From Bin5 sp965218625 (lineage in GTDB: Bacteria; Chloroflexota; Anaerolineae; Caldilineales; Caldilineaceae), in NCBI GenBank assembly GCA_965218625.1, contig CBDCLG010000017.1, forward strand, positions 372,001 through 436,000: 64,000 bases of DNA. Direction: 5' to 3'. A program made the position numbers and the translations under genes. Positions 47,347-57,375 of this stretch are shown piece after piece. Under the pieces are notes generated by a model. It was not told the origin of the DNA. It did no database searches and was given only the letters and a program-made list of their open reading frames with translations. The stretch's first letter is position 1. Every line of letters starts with the position of its first letter.

Positions 47347-47386
47347 TTCGGTTCTCCTCCCTGTAGTTTTGCCTTCCTGTTTAGTC

Positions 47387-47734
47387 CTATTTCTCATCGT
47401 CCAACGGCACCAACGGCTTTATCTGGACGATCAATGCAACAAGGGCATGTTGCACTGTATCCCAGACTCGCCTCAGGTTCACTTCAAAATATCCATGCAC
47501 GAGACGATTACGCATCCCTATTATTTCTGACCAGGGAATGTCTGGATGGTCCTTCTTGGTGTCGTCGCTAATGCGTGCTGCGGCTTCACCGATGATCTCG
47601 ATTGCCTTCAGAATCGCGTATTGATGCAAGCGACTCTTCTCGAACTGTGAGAATGTCAGACCCGATGCAAATCTTGCGGCATCTTGCGCAGCTAAAAGCA
47701 TATCCATCAGGTAGGCCTCATCGTCACGCGGCAT
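47387..47734 (-). CDS. hepT: HepT-like HEPN ribonuclease toxin (DUF86)
   Basis: About 115 aa from ATG 47734, which overlaps the end of the MntA-like gene by 11 bases; the frame stays open to 47821. The HEPN signature is MRNRLVHGYF (R-x4-H-x-Y), preceded by ILKAIEIIGEAAARIS. HepT cleaves RNA and is silenced when MntA adds AMP to the Tyr of the R-x4-H-x-Y motif. That Tyr is present here. Confidence 0.88.
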   Translation of the reverse strand: MPRDDEAYLMDMLLAAQDAARFASGLTFSQFEKSRLHQYAILKAIEIIGEAAARISDDTKKDHPDIPWSEIIGMRNRLVHGYFEVNLRRVWDTVQHALVALIVQIKPLVPLDDEK

Positions 47735-48035
47735 GAATTGGCTCAGCGGATTGAAGAATCGCCTTGCGGCGGATATGATTTCGACTTTGTTCGACAGCTG
47801 AACGCTCCACAAGGTCGACATCCCGGCCGAATATGCGGCTCAACTCCTGCTCCATACGCGCCATATCGATAAGGGTGTGCCGCGCCTGCGGTTGAAACTG
47901 GACCAGCAGATCCACGTCGCTGTCGGGGCCGAAGTCCTCACGTACAACGGAGCCGAACAGGGACAGCTCAACGACCTGCCAGCGACGGCAGAAGCTGTCT
48001 ATTTGCGCACTGGGAATGTGAATCTGGACGCTCAT
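47724..48035 (-). CDS. mntA: MntA-like minimal nucleotidyltransferase antitoxin
   Basis: 103 aa. The nucleotidyltransferase core is G28-S29 (LFGSVVRED) and D40-x-D42 (SDVDLLV). It precedes and overlaps the HEPN gene as in MntA/HepT type VII toxin-antitoxin pairs, where it AMPylates and neutralises the toxin. Surrounded by metabolic genes with no mobile-element remains visible. Confidence 0.88.
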   Translation of the reverse strand: MSVQIHIPSAQIDSFCRRWQVVELSLFGSVVREDFGPDSDVDLLVQFQPQARHTLIDMARMEQELSRIFGRDVDLVERSAVEQSRNHIRRKAILQSAEPIHAA

Positions 48036-48107
48036 TTCAAGAAGTTCCGGCCCTGACGAAATGGGTAACTCGTCGAAATCGGGAACGGGCGGTCGGCGCA
48101 GGCCCCC

Positions 48108-49337
48108 TCAGTGCCTGCAGTTGGCTGCCATCATCTGGGGCGTGTGGCCCTCGGCGACAAGGGTCTGCTGCTCTTCGGAGAGTTCGATCCAGGGCATGAG
48201 CGGGTCATCGGACTGGTGGGCCATTTCGCGGCCGTCGATGATTGTCAGCGTGTTGCGGACCAGCTGTTTGCCGGGGCGCGGGTTCATAAAGACATCGTAG
48301 AATGTGAAGTCGCCGTTGATGATCTCGAAGAGCGCGATGTCGGCCAGCGCGCCGGGCCGCAGCGTGCCGATCTCCTTCTCCATTCCCATCACAGCCGCGG
48401 GCCGTTCGGTGGCGGCGTGGATGACCTCGGAAAAACTCATGCCGAGGGTCAGGAATTTGCTCAGACAGGTGGGCATGTCGAACATGGGGCCGCTGACGCT
48501 CATCTGGTGGATGTCGGAGGAGATGACGTCGGGCCGGTAGCCTTGCGCCATCAGCGCCTCGGCGGTCTGGAAGGAGAAGGAGCCGGCGCCATGGCCGATG
48601 TCCATGACGAGACCGGCGTCCCAGGCGCGCTTGACCGTTTCACGCAGATCGCCCGATTCCTCGACGACGCGCATCGTGCCGCCGGTGAAGCAGTGGGTGA
48701 GGATGTCGCCGGGACGCATCAGCTCGATTACGCCGTCGACCTCGGGCGGGCCCGAGCCGATGTGGGTCATCAGCGGCAGCTCGCAGCGGTCGGCGGCTTC
48801 GCGGGCGCTGTGCAGCGGCGCCAGACCCCGGCCGCTGGTGGTGAGGGCGTCAATGCGTACCTTGACGCCGAGAAGGATGTCGCGGTTGAGGTCGATGATT
48901 TCGCAGCAGATGTCGACATCGCAGTAGCCGGGATTGGCGAGCTCCCACGTGCGCGCGGTGAGGCCGATCGATGAGATGTTGAGGAGCGCGTAGATGCGGG
49001 CGCGGGCTTTCTCGATGATGAACTCGCGAAAGCCGAGAAAGTTGTAGGCGCCGGAGGAGCCGACGTCCAGCCAGGTCGTGACGCCGCTGCGGGCTGCGAT
49101 CGGGTCGGGCCGGATGCCGTAGAAGCCGCAGCCGTAGTTGACGTGGGTGTGCAGATCGACAAGGCCGGGCGTGACGTGCTGGCCGGCGGCGTCGATGACG
49201 CGAAACGCGGTCTGCGCGGGGATGTCGGCATCGACCGCGGCGATGCGGTTGCGCTTGACGGCGACATCGAGACGCCCGCTGCGCCCGCCGCCGGGGTCGA
49301 CGACCTCGCCGCCTTTGATCAGAAGATCGAATCTCAT
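48108..49337 (-). CDS. Amidohydrolase/deacetylase family metallohydrolase
   Basis: Dihydroorotase/allantoinase-like metal-dependent hydrolase. HTH motif in VDLHTHV, a candidate carbamylated Lys in LLGVKVRID, His in MTHIGSG and ILTHCFTG, and the Asp in ISSDIHQM complete the usual metal site. 409 aa, normal. The C-terminal region (LRPGALADIALFEI) is the composite beta domain. Substrate unknown. Confidence 0.88.
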   Translation of the reverse strand: MRFDLLIKGGEVVDPGGGRSGRLDVAVKRNRIAAVDADIPAQTAFRVIDAAGQHVTPGLVDLHTHVNYGCGFYGIRPDPIAARSGVTTWLDVGSSGAYNFLGFREFIIEKARARIYALLNISSIGLTARTWELANPGYCDVDICCEIIDLNRDILLGVKVRIDALTTSGRGLAPLHSAREAADRCELPLMTHIGSGPPEVDGVIELMRPGDILTHCFTGGTMRVVEESGDLRETVKRAWDAGLVMDIGHGAGSFSFQTAEALMAQGYRPDVISSDIHQMSVSGPMFDMPTCLSKFLTLGMSFSEVIHAATERPAAVMGMEKEIGTLRPGALADIALFEIINGDFTFYDVFMNPRPGKQLVRNTLTIIDGREMAHQSDDPLMPWIELSEEQQTLVAEGHTPQMMAANCRH

Positions 49338-49404
49338 CGTATTGCCTTTCGGGTTCGGTGTAGCGAGTCTTTGGCTGCGGGAAACTGATGCGGGCAGAGG
49401 CCCG

Positions 49405-49812
49405 TCATGATCTCACGCGCTCTTCCTGCTCCTTGAGCTCGGGCGTCATGTGCTCGCCGAAGTCCTCCATCGCGTAGACGGGGCGAATTTCGATTTCGCT
49501 GGGGCCCGGCATCGGGTTGGGGCAGCGCTTGACCCACTCGACCGCCTCGTCCATGTCCTTCACCTGCCATAACCAATAGCCTGCGACCAGTTCGCCGACT
49601 TCGGCAAAGGGGCCGTCGATGACGGTGCGGCTGGATCCGTCAAACGCGACGCGCTTGCCTTCGGATGACGGCTTAAGCCCGTCACCCTCCAGGAGGATAC
49701 CGGCCCTGAACAACGCTTCGTTGAAGTTGCCCATCGCCTCGAACAACTCGGTCGAAGGCATGATACCGGCTTCGCTGTCGCTGGTCGCTTTCACCAGAAC
49801 CATGACTCGCAT
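49405..49812 (-). CDS. YciI family protein (YCII-related, DGPF domain)
   Basis: 135 aa from ATG 49812 with GAGG upstream; the frame is open to 49986 but the first 58 codons cover a palindromic intergenic repeat and are not coding. The DGPF motif is VIDGPFAEVGELVAGYWLW, with a C-terminal EIEIRPV strand. Such proteins are often linked to ECF sigma factors; none is seen here. Function unknown. Confidence 0.87.
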   Translation of the reverse strand: MRVMVLVKATSDSEAGIMPSTELFEAMGNFNEALFRAGILLEGDGLKPSSEGKRVAFDGSSRTVIDGPFAEVGELVAGYWLWQVKDMDEAVEWVKRCPNPMPGPSEIEIRPVYAMEDFGEHMTPELKEQEERVRS

Positions 49813-49944
49813 TCCCGTTACCTCGCTTTCGTGACATCTTTTCCAACGATGCAATGTGTCACAATATAGTACCAGACTTTGGCCGTTTGCGCGCAGAGGG
49901 GCAAGGGCAGGGCAATCGCATCTAAATCCGGACGCCAAAATATC

Positions 49945-49977
49945 CCACGAAGGGCGCCCACAAGGGGCGCCCCTACC
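49945..49977. repeat. REP-like double palindrome
   Basis: GGGCGCCC and GGGGCGCCCC occur 5 bases apart (CCACGAAGGGCGCCCACAAG then GGGCGCCCCTACC). They can form alternative hairpins. This looks like a dispersed extragenic palindrome; only one copy is in the window. Confidence 0.5.
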
Positions 49978-50133
49978 AATTGTCAATCGTTTTCGGCTGA
50001 AAAACCGATCTCCAAGAGGGCTGTTTTCGGCTGTTTTTTCGGGGCTGGGCTCGAATCAGGTAGTGTCGCGGGTCTTGGCCCAATTAGATGCAATCGCCCT
50101 GGGGAAAGGGGGCCGGCGGCGCGTGTGGACGGG

Positions 50134-50931
50134 TCAGAAGGCGACGTAGCCGCCGCAGACGGGGATGCACTGGCCGGTGACGTAGTCGGAGAGGTCGGTG
50201 ACAAGAAACTCGACCACTTTGGCGCAGTCTTCGGGCGTACCGAGGCGGCCGAGGGGGATATCCTGCAGGAGGTGGTCGCGGATGGGAGGCTTGTTGCGGC
50301 CCTGGGCGACGGCGCGGGAGGAGAGCACGAAGCCGGGCGCGATGCAGTTGACGTGGATGTTGTGGGGGCCGAGTTCGGCGGCGAGAACGCGGGTGTATTG
50401 GATGACACCGGCGTTGGCGACTTTGTAGGCCATGCCGCCGCCGTCGCGTCCGCTCCAGAGGCCGGCCTGGGAGGCGACGTTGACGATCTTGCCGCTGCGC
50501 GCGGCCTGCATATGGGGCGCGGCGGCCTGGCAGCAGTAGATGGCGCTTGTGAGGTTGATGTCGAGGATGTAGCGGTAGTGGTCGGGCGGGGCGGTGGCGG
50601 CGGAATGGTTGGGCGGGGGATAGAGCATGCCGCCGGCGTTGTTGACGAGGATATCGAGCCGGCCGAAGGTATCTATGGTCTGCTGCAGCATGGCGTCGAC
50701 CGCGGCCTTGTCGGCGACGTCGGCCGCGATTGCGAGGGCACGGCGGCCGAGCGCCTCGACCTCGGCGGCGACGGAGGCGGCGGTGAGCGGTTCATCGTAC
50801 TCCTGGGCTGCGTCGAGGTCGACGTCGTTGATCACGATATCGGCGCCCAGCTCTGCCAGGTGGAGTACGTAGGCACGGCCCAGCCCGCGCGCGCCGCCGG
50901 TGACGAGTGCGACCTTGTTGGCGAGTTTCAT
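50134..50931 (-). CDS. SDR family oxidoreductase
   Basis: Short-chain dehydrogenase, 265 aa, with TGGARGLGRA, VNNAGG and VASQAGLWSG...YKVANAG. The catalytic Tyr is in MAYKVANAG (Y-x-x-x-N/A), where the standard Lys position reads differently from YxxxK, so the active site should be checked. The start ATG 50931 has GGAGCTCCC upstream. The frame remains open far upstream, across guaA in antisense, which is not coding. Confidence 0.87.
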   Translation of the reverse strand: MKLANKVALVTGGARGLGRAYVLHLAELGADIVINDVDLDAAQEYDEPLTAASVAAEVEALGRRALAIAADVADKAAVDAMLQQTIDTFGRLDILVNNAGGMLYPPPNHSAATAPPDHYRYILDINLTSAIYCCQAAAPHMQAARSGKIVNVASQAGLWSGRDGGGMAYKVANAGVIQYTRVLAAELGPHNIHVNCIAPGFVLSSRAVAQGRNKPPIRDHLLQDIPLGRLGTPEDCAKVVEFLVTDLSDYVTGQCIPVCGGYVAF

Positions 50932-51099
50932 GGGAGCTCCTTTGTGTTGCCGGTTGCCTTTACAGATATCATGGTGGCGCAGGAGGGCGGGAAGGGCAAG
51001 CGCGCTGGTGGTACGGGGATGGCGTTTGGCGCGGGGTACGGCAGGTGGGTAAGATAGGCTTGGCAGCGCACTCTCTCTTACACAATAAGATGCAGAACC

Positions 51100-52686
51100 A
51101 TGCAGCATGAAACGATCGCCGTGCTGGACTACGGCAGCCAATACAGCCAGTTGATCTGCCGCCGGGTGCGGGAGGCGCATGTCTACGCCGAGATGATTCC
51201 GTGGGAGCAGGCGGCGGAGCGGCTGCCGCGGGTGAATCTGAAGGGGATCATCCTTTCGGGGGGGCCGGCGAGCGTGTATGAGGCGGGTGCGCCGACGCTG
51301 CCGGCGGCGGTGCTCGAGAGCGGGGCGCCGGTGCTGGGCATCTGCTACGGGCTGCAGCTGCTGGCGCACGCGCTGGGCGGCCAGGTGGCGCCGAGCACGC
51401 TGCGCGAGTACGGCGCGGCGCAGATCGAGGTGACCCAGGAAAACGGCCTCTTTGCGGGACAGCCGCGCGAACAAAATGTGTGGATGAGCCACGGGGACCG
51501 GGTGGAGCGGCTGCCGGCGGGTTTCGCGACGGTGGCGCGCAGCGGGAATTCGCCATGCGCGGCGGTTGCGGACGAGGCGCGGGGGCTGTACGGGCTTCAG
51601 TTTCACCCGGAGGTGGTGCATACGCAGCACGGCTTTGCCCTGCTGCGCAATTTCGTGCGCTCGATCTGCGGCTGCGCGGGGGACTGGACGGCGGGCAATT
51701 TCATCCAGGAGAGCGTTGACGCAATCCGGGCGCAGGTGGGCCCGGCGGACCGGGTGGTGTGCGGCCTGAGCGGCGGCGTGGACAGCGCGGTGGCGGCGAC
51801 GCTGGTGCACCGGGCGATCGGGGCGCGGCTGACCTGTATTTTCGTGGACCACGGGCTGTTGCGGGCGGGTGAGGCGGAGCAGGTGGTGGAGACCTTCGAG
51901 CGGCATCAGGGGATGCGGCTGGTTGCGGTGGACGCGAAGGAGGCGTTCCTGAGCGACCTGGAGGGCGTGACCGACCCGGAGGAGAAACGCAGGCGCATCG
52001 GCGCGCGTTTTGTGCGCGTTTTTGAGGAGGAGACGGAGCGGCTGTTCGAGGAGAGCGGGGAAAGAGAGGGTCCCGCCGGTGCGGCGGGCAAGGCGTACCT
52101 GACGCAGGGGACGCTCTACCCGGACGTGATCGAGTCGGCCAGCCGCGATGAATCGGCCAACGCACGCACGATCAAGACGCATCACAATGTCGGCGGCCTG
52201 CCGGAGGATATGATTTTTGGGCTGATCGAGCCGCTGCGCATGCTGTTCAAGGATGAGGTACGGCACATCGGCGAGGAGCTGGGCCTGCCCGAGGAGATCG
52301 TGTGGCGGCACCCGTTTCCGGGGCCGGGGCTGGGCATCCGCATCCTGGGCGAGGTGACCTGGGAGCGGCTGGAGATGCTGCGCGCGGCCGATCGCATCTT
52401 TCTGGAGGAGTTGCGGGGGGCGGGGCTGTACCGAGAGACAAGCCAGGTCTTCGCGGTGCTGCTGCCGGTGCAGACCGTCGGCGTGATGGGGGACGGGCGC
52501 ACGTATGCCAACGTGATCGCGCTGCGGGCAGTTACGACGGATGATTTTATGACAGCGGACTGGGCGCAGCTGCCGTATGAACTGCTCGGCCGCGTCAGCA
52601 GCCGCATCGTGAACGCGGTCGACGGCGTCAACCGCGTCGTATATGATATCTCCAGCAAGCCCCCCGCTACGATCGAGTGGGAGTAG
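51100..52686 (+). CDS. guaA: GMP synthase (glutamine-hydrolysing)
   Basis: Converts XMP to GMP with glutamine and ATP in purine synthesis. Glutamine amidotransferase domain: catalytic Cys in LGICYGLQL and His/Glu in FHPEVVH. PP-loop ATP site is GLSGGVDSAVAA, and the C-terminal dimerisation domain carries KTHHNVGGLP and GPGLGIRILG. 528 aa, slightly long because of an insert near residue 320 (SGEREGPAGAAGK). Highly conserved housekeeping gene. Confidence 0.97.
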   Translation: MQHETIAVLDYGSQYSQLICRRVREAHVYAEMIPWEQAAERLPRVNLKGIILSGGPASVYEAGAPTLPAAVLESGAPVLGICYGLQLLAHALGGQVAPSTLREYGAAQIEVTQENGLFAGQPREQNVWMSHGDRVERLPAGFATVARSGNSPCAAVADEARGLYGLQFHPEVVHTQHGFALLRNFVRSICGCAGDWTAGNFIQESVDAIRAQVGPADRVVCGLSGGVDSAVAATLVHRAIGARLTCIFVDHGLLRAGEAEQVVETFERHQGMRLVAVDAKEAFLSDLEGVTDPEEKRRRIGARFVRVFEEETERLFEESGEREGPAGAAGKAYLTQGTLYPDVIESASRDESANARTIKTHHNVGGLPEDMIFGLIEPLRMLFKDEVRHIGEELGLPEEIVWRHPFPGPGLGIRILGEVTWERLEMLRAADRIFLEELRGAGLYRETSQVFAVLLPVQTVGVMGDGRTYANVIALRAVTTDDFMTADWAQLPYELLGRVSSRIVNAVDGVNRVVYDISSKPPATIEWE

Positions 52687-52775
52687 CCGTAGTCGTTCAT
52701 GACGGCAAGTTGCTATTGGTTCAGCGACTCGCTTGGCGCTATCGCCCGGAAGCGTTCCATTCATTTGCATCCAAC

Positions 52776-53931
52776 ATGCGTTCTCTTTTGCGTAAGCTAA
52801 AGGTGTGGAACTGGATCGCGGCGGTCGCCGCCTTTTGCCGCCTTGATGAGGCCTCTGTCCATCTCAGAAGGGGCGTAGCCGAGGGTAGGCACGGTCAATT
52901 CCAGGAGGCCATGGCCGAATTTGACCAGGGCCATCCAACTGCAGCCCGACAACGCCCAAGCCTACCACGCTCGCGGCATCGTCAGGGCCAAACTTGAACA
53001 GCACAAGGAGGCCATCGTCGATTTTGATCAGGCGCTACGTCTACAGCCCGCCTATGCTGACGCTTACGTGAGCCGAGGCGCTTCCAAATCTCAGCTTGGT
53101 CAATTCCAAGAGGCGCTCGCCGATAGTGAGGAGGCTCTCCGGCTACAGCCCGACTGCGTCGGCGCCTACGTCAATCGGGGCATCACCAAAGCCAGTCTAG
53201 GTCAGTACGAGGAGGCGTTCGCCGACTTTGGCCAAGCCCTCCGACTGCGGCCTGACGAAGCCACGGCCTATTACAACCGGGGCGTAGCCAAATCGCACTC
53301 TGGTCAATACGAGGAGGCGCTCACCGACTTTGACCAAGCCCTTCAATTGCAGTCCGGCTACGCTGACGCGTACTTCCATCGGAGCAATGTCAGGTTCGAT
53401 TTTGGTCAATACGAAGAGGCGATCGCCGACCTTGGCCAGGTTCTCCGTCTCCAACCGGACAACGTCGGCGCCTACAACAATCGGGGCGTCACCAGAGCCA
53501 GAATCGGTCAATACGAGGAGGCGCTCGCCGACTTTGACCAAGCCCTCCAAATTCAACCCGACAAAGCCAGCGCCTACTACAACCAGGGCTTGGTTAAATC
53601 GGATCTCGGCCAATACGAGGAGGCGGTCGTCAACTTTGACCAGGCCCTCAGCCTGGAGCCCGACAATCACCGCACCCATGTCGAGCGGGGCCTTGCCAAG
53701 CTCAACCTTGGTCAACGACGGGAGGCGCTCGCCGATTTTGCGCAGGCTGAACTGCGCAGGCCGGACGATGCCGACGCCCAGACCAACCGGGGATTTGCAA
53801 AGGCCATTTTTGATCAGGACCAGAAGGCCGCCGCGGATTTGAAGGCCGCCTTGGCATTGGCGCAGGAGGACGGTGACATCGGCTTCACAAGCGAGATTGA
53901 ACGGCTGATTCAGAAATTTGAGGAAAGGTAG
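52776..53931 (+). CDS. TPR-repeat protein, one frameshift
   Basis: About 384 aa with some ten 34-residue TPRs. ATG 52776 opens a short hydrophobic N-terminus (WNWIAAVAAFC) like a reduced lipoprotein signal. Near 52,928 the repeat frame shifts: CAGGGCCATC appears to carry one extra G compared with the expected CAGGCCATC, after which the frame 52921-53931 is clean. Either an error or a recent disruption. Related to the next gene, with the same leader style. Confidence 0.72.
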
Positions 53932-54037
53932 AGGTGGAACAGTGTTTTTCGCTTGGCGTGATGCTGAAGGGGCATTGTATGGTGCGGCTGCCGGCAGGGT
54001 TGAGGCCGTTCGGCCCGGTCGGTGAATGAGAGGTTCG

Positions 54038-55714
54038 ATGAGACCTGCTCCCCGGGTATGGATCTGGATTGCAGTGGTTGTCGCCGCGTGTATGGTGGCG
54101 GCCGGTTGCGGGCGGTTCGACGATGCCGGCGCCTTCTACACACAGGGCGTTGCAAAACTCAAGCTTGGGCTATACGAGAGCGCCATCACAGACTTTGACA
54201 AGACCTTGCAACTGCAGCCCGACCACGCTGGCGCCTACCGCAATCGGGGAAATGCCAGGCTGTACATCGGTCAATACCAGGAGGCCATTGCCGACTGCGA
54301 TCAGGCTCTCCAACTGCAGCCCGACGACGCCGGCGCCTGCTATTGTCGGGGCGCTGGCAGGCATAACCTCGGTCAATACCAAGAGGCCATCGCCGACTAT
54401 GACCAGGCCATCCGTCTGAGACCCGAAGACGCCGTCGCCTACAACAATCGGGGGGTTGCCAGAGCTGGCCTTGGTCAATTCCAGGATGCCATCGCCGACT
54501 TTGACCAAGCCATTCAGCTGCAGCCTGATTACGCCGTCGCCTACAACAATCGGGGGGTTGCCAGAGCTGGCCTTGGCCTATTCCAAGATGCCATCGCCGA
54601 CTTTGACCAAGCCATTCAGCTGCAGCCTGATTACGCCGACGCCTACTACAATCGGGGCAATGCCAATGCCGACCTTGGCCTATTCCAAGATGCCATCGCC
54701 GACTTTGACCAAGCCATCTCCCTGCGGCCCGACCACGCAGGCGCCTACGTCAATCGGGGGGTTGCCAAAGCCGACCTCGGCCTATTACAGGACGCCATCA
54801 TCGACTATAACCAAGCCATCCGTCTGAAACCCGAAGACGCCTACGCCTACTACAATCGGGGCAATGACAGGCTCGACCTTGGCCTATTCCAGGAGGCCAT
54901 CGCCGACTTTGACCAGGCTATCCAGTTGCAGCCCGACTACGCAGGCGCCTACATCAATCGGGGGGTTGCCAAAGCCGACCTCGGCCTATTACAGGACGCC
55001 ATCATCGACTATAACCAAGCCATCCGTCTGAAACCCGAAGACGCCTACGCCTACTACAATCGGGGCAATGCCAGGTTCGACCTTGGCCTATTCCAGGAGG
55101 CCATCGCCGACTTTGACCAGGCTATCCAGTTGCAGCCCAACTACGCATATGCCTACAACAATCGGGGCTTTGCCAAGGCAAATCTTTATCAATACCAAGA
55201 CGCCATCACTGACTATGACCAAGCCATCCAACTCCGGCCCGACAACGCTTACGCCTACGCCAACCGGGGCTTTGCCAAGGCAAAGCTTGGCCGAGACCAG
55301 GCGGCTTTCGCCGACTTTGACCGGGCCATTCAACTACAACCTGATAACGCGGAATTGTACCGTGCTCGGGGCAATGCCAAGTCGCAGTTTGGTCAATACC
55401 AGGAGGCAATCGCTGACTTTAATCGATCTCTCCGACTGCAGCCCGGCGAGGCCCGTGCCCTCATCGGTCGGGGCATAGCAAAGGCCAACCTTGGTCAATT
55501 CGAGAAGGCGATTGACGACTACAGCCAGGCTCTACAGCTGCAGCCCGACTACGCCGACGGCTACTTCAACCGGGCCGTCGCCAGGGCAAATCTCGGCCAA
55601 AACCAGGATGCCATCGCTGACATGAAGCTTGCTTTGGAATTGGCGCAGGAGGCCGGCGACAGGCAGTTCGCGGCTCAGATAGAGGAAATGATTCAGAGAC
55701 TGGAGCAGGAGTGA
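54038..55714 (+). CDS. TPR-repeat lipoprotein
   Basis: About 558 aa: signal peptide with lipobox VAAGC, then about 15 TPRs (A.ADFDQAIQLQPDYA.AYNNRG). ATG 54038 follows GAGAGG; the frame is open from 54026. It lies directly upstream of a beta-lactamase-fold protein, only 7 bases away, so the two are likely co-transcribed. Two-repeat blocks of 204 bp are duplicated nearly exactly inside it. Confidence 0.85.
   Translation: MRPAPRVWIWIAVVVAACMVAAGCGRFDDAGAFYTQGVAKLKLGLYESAITDFDKTLQLQPDHAGAYRNRGNARLYIGQYQEAIADCDQALQLQPDDAGACYCRGAGRHNLGQYQEAIADYDQAIRLRPEDAVAYNNRGVARAGLGQFQDAIADFDQAIQLQPDYAVAYNNRGVARAGLGLFQDAIADFDQAIQLQPDYADAYYNRGNANADLGLFQDAIADFDQAISLRPDHAGAYVNRGVAKADLGLLQDAIIDYNQAIRLKPEDAYAYYNRGNDRLDLGLFQEAIADFDQAIQLQPDYAGAYINRGVAKADLGLLQDAIIDYNQAIRLKPEDAYAYYNRGNARFDLGLFQEAIADFDQAIQLQPNYAYAYNNRGFAKANLYQYQDAITDYDQAIQLRPDNAYAYANRGFAKAKLGRDQAAFADFDRAIQLQPDNAELYRARGNAKSQFGQYQEAIADFNRSLRLQPGEARALIGRGIAKANLGQFEKAIDDYSQALQLQPDYADGYFNRAVARANLGQNQDAIADMKLALELAQEAGDRQFAAQIEEMIQRLEQE
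54752..55150 (+). repeat. Near-identical 204-bp tandem duplication within TPR gene
   Basis: The segment starting at 54752 (AATCGGGGGGTTGCC) recurs at 54956, exactly 204 bases (two TPRs) later, with very few differences. It keeps the frame. This indicates recent unequal recombination, so repeat number may vary between strains or be misassembled. Confidence 0.8.
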
Positions 55715-55721
55715 AGATCGC

Positions 55722-57371
55722 TTGAAACGTGTAAGCAGATTGGCCGGGTTTCTGCGCTTTGCGCTTCCAATTGTCGCTTTCCTGTCGCTCTTTCCGCTGT
55801 ATACGCGCTATAAGGCGGCGGCCGCGCCGATCCCGCCGGGGGTCTATTTGGCGGGGCTCGACCTGAGCCGTTACAAGGAGCCGGCGGATATCGAATCGGT
55901 GCTGGCGGCGAACCTGGGCCAGCCGATCGCGGTCTACTATGACGAGACGCGCCTGGTACTGCGGCCGCAGGAGGTAGACTTTCAGGTCGATACGGCGGCG
56001 ATGCTGGCGGAGGCGCAGCAGTATCTGGAGGGGCCGGAGTTTGTCGAGATCGCGCTGCGTAAGCTGGCGGGGATCCCGCCGCGGCGGCGGGATGTTGCGG
56101 CGCGCTACAGCTACGATGCGCAGAAGCTGGCGGACTGGCTGTGGAAGGTGGGCGAGGAAATGAACCATGCGCCGCAGCCGGGGCGGGCGCTGCCGCCGCA
56201 GTGGAGCTGGCAGGAGGGGAGCGGGGATGACGGCCCGGCGGGCCTGCCGGAGAGAACGGATGGCGCGCCTTTTGCGACGCTGCCGGCGATGTTTGAGGGC
56301 GAGGTGCAGCGCAGCTGGCAGTGGACGCCGGGCACGCCGGGGCAGAGGCTGCTACTCGAGGAGAGCGCGGGGCCCGTCCTGGAGGCGCTGGGCAGCGTGG
56401 AAGCGCGCACGGCCCACCTGGCGCTGGAGGAGACGGCGGCGCCGGGGCTGACGATGGAGGCGCTGGGGCGTGAACTGAACGCGTTCACGTCCGATTTTCC
56501 CGGATTCGCGGCGATCTACGTTCAGGACCTGACGACGGGAGAAGAGGTGTTGGTGGATGTGGATGTGGCGTTCTCGGGCATGTCGACGATGAAGATCGCG
56601 ATCGCGAGCGAGGCGTTCCGACAGATGGACGACTTCGACAACGAGCTCGTAGGCCAATGGATCGACCACGCGCTGGGGGAGAGCAACAACGCGGCGGCCA
56701 ACCGGGTGCTGCAGTGGGTGGGCGACGGCGACATCTTTGCCGGCGGGCGGCGGGTGACGGAGATGATGCGAACGCTGGGCTTTACGAACTCCTATATCCA
56801 GACCGGCTTCGATGACAAGTCGATCATCAGCAAGATCCCGACTGAGGCGAACAGCCGCACCGACTGGAACACGAACCCGGACACGCATCTGCAGTCGACG
56901 GCGGCGGAGTTGGGGCGGCTGCTGGCGGCGATCTACCGCTGCCAGGCGGGTAAGGGGCTGCTGATCGAGACGTTCGGCGGCGAGATTACGCCGGAGGAGT
57001 GCGGGGCGATCCTGTTTTATGTCAGCCATGACGAGTTCACCGAGATGGTGTGGGGCGGGCTGCCGCGGCCGGAGGAGACCTGGATCATCCACAAGCACGG
57101 ATTTGTGAATGAGGCGCACAGCGACCTGGCGCTCATCTGGGGGCCGAGCGGGCCGTATGTGCTGGCGGTCTATCTGTGGAGCCCGGGCTGGATGAACTGG
57201 CATATCAGCAACCGGACGATGAAGGCGGTCAGCCGCATTGTCTGGAACTTTTATGCCTTCAAGGCGGCGCAGGAGGGGATTGAGGCGCCGCCGCCGCTGG
57301 CGTTGTCGCCGCCGCCGAACTATGTGCCTGTGAATTCGTACAGAAACCGCGCCGCGCTGAGCGGCAAGTGA
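55722..57371 (+). CDS. Serine hydrolase, class A beta-lactamase fold with N-terminal PG-binding-like domain
   Basis: 549 aa. Active-site motifs: S288-T-M-K291 (SxxK), S321-N-N323 (SDN-like) and K458-H-G460 (KTG-like), which define a penicillin-binding/beta-lactamase fold. An N-terminal hydrophobic anchor is followed by sequence like the VanW-associated putative peptidoglycan-binding domain (VYLAGLDLSRYKEPADIESVL). Probably acts on cell-wall peptides rather than as a resistance enzyme; activity is not shown. Starts 7 bases after the TPR lipoprotein. Confidence 0.82.
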   Translation: MKRVSRLAGFLRFALPIVAFLSLFPLYTRYKAAAAPIPPGVYLAGLDLSRYKEPADIESVLAANLGQPIAVYYDETRLVLRPQEVDFQVDTAAMLAEAQQYLEGPEFVEIALRKLAGIPPRRRDVAARYSYDAQKLADWLWKVGEEMNHAPQPGRALPPQWSWQEGSGDDGPAGLPERTDGAPFATLPAMFEGEVQRSWQWTPGTPGQRLLLEESAGPVLEALGSVEARTAHLALEETAAPGLTMEALGRELNAFTSDFPGFAAIYVQDLTTGEEVLVDVDVAFSGMSTMKIAIASEAFRQMDDFDNELVGQWIDHALGESNNAAANRVLQWVGDGDIFAGGRRVTEMMRTLGFTNSYIQTGFDDKSIISKIPTEANSRTDWNTNPDTHLQSTAAELGRLLAAIYRCQAGKGLLIETFGGEITPEECGAILFYVSHDEFTEMVWGGLPRPEETWIIHKHGFVNEAHSDLALIWGPSGPYVLAVYLWSPGWMNWHISNRTMKAVSRIVWNFYAFKAAQEGIEAPPPLALSPPPNYVPVNSYRNRAALSGK

Positions 57372-57375
57372 GAGG

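Noticed and set aside
50134..52770. An 878-codon minus-strand open frame
   Set aside because: Only 50134-50931 is a real SDR gene; the rest is the antisense of guaA, kept open by high GC.
52677..52775. NUDIX-like start (VAVVVHDGKLLLVQR) after guaA
   Set aside because: It is about 20 residues with no catalytic Nudix box; the sequence runs into the TPR gene, so chance or a tiny remnant.
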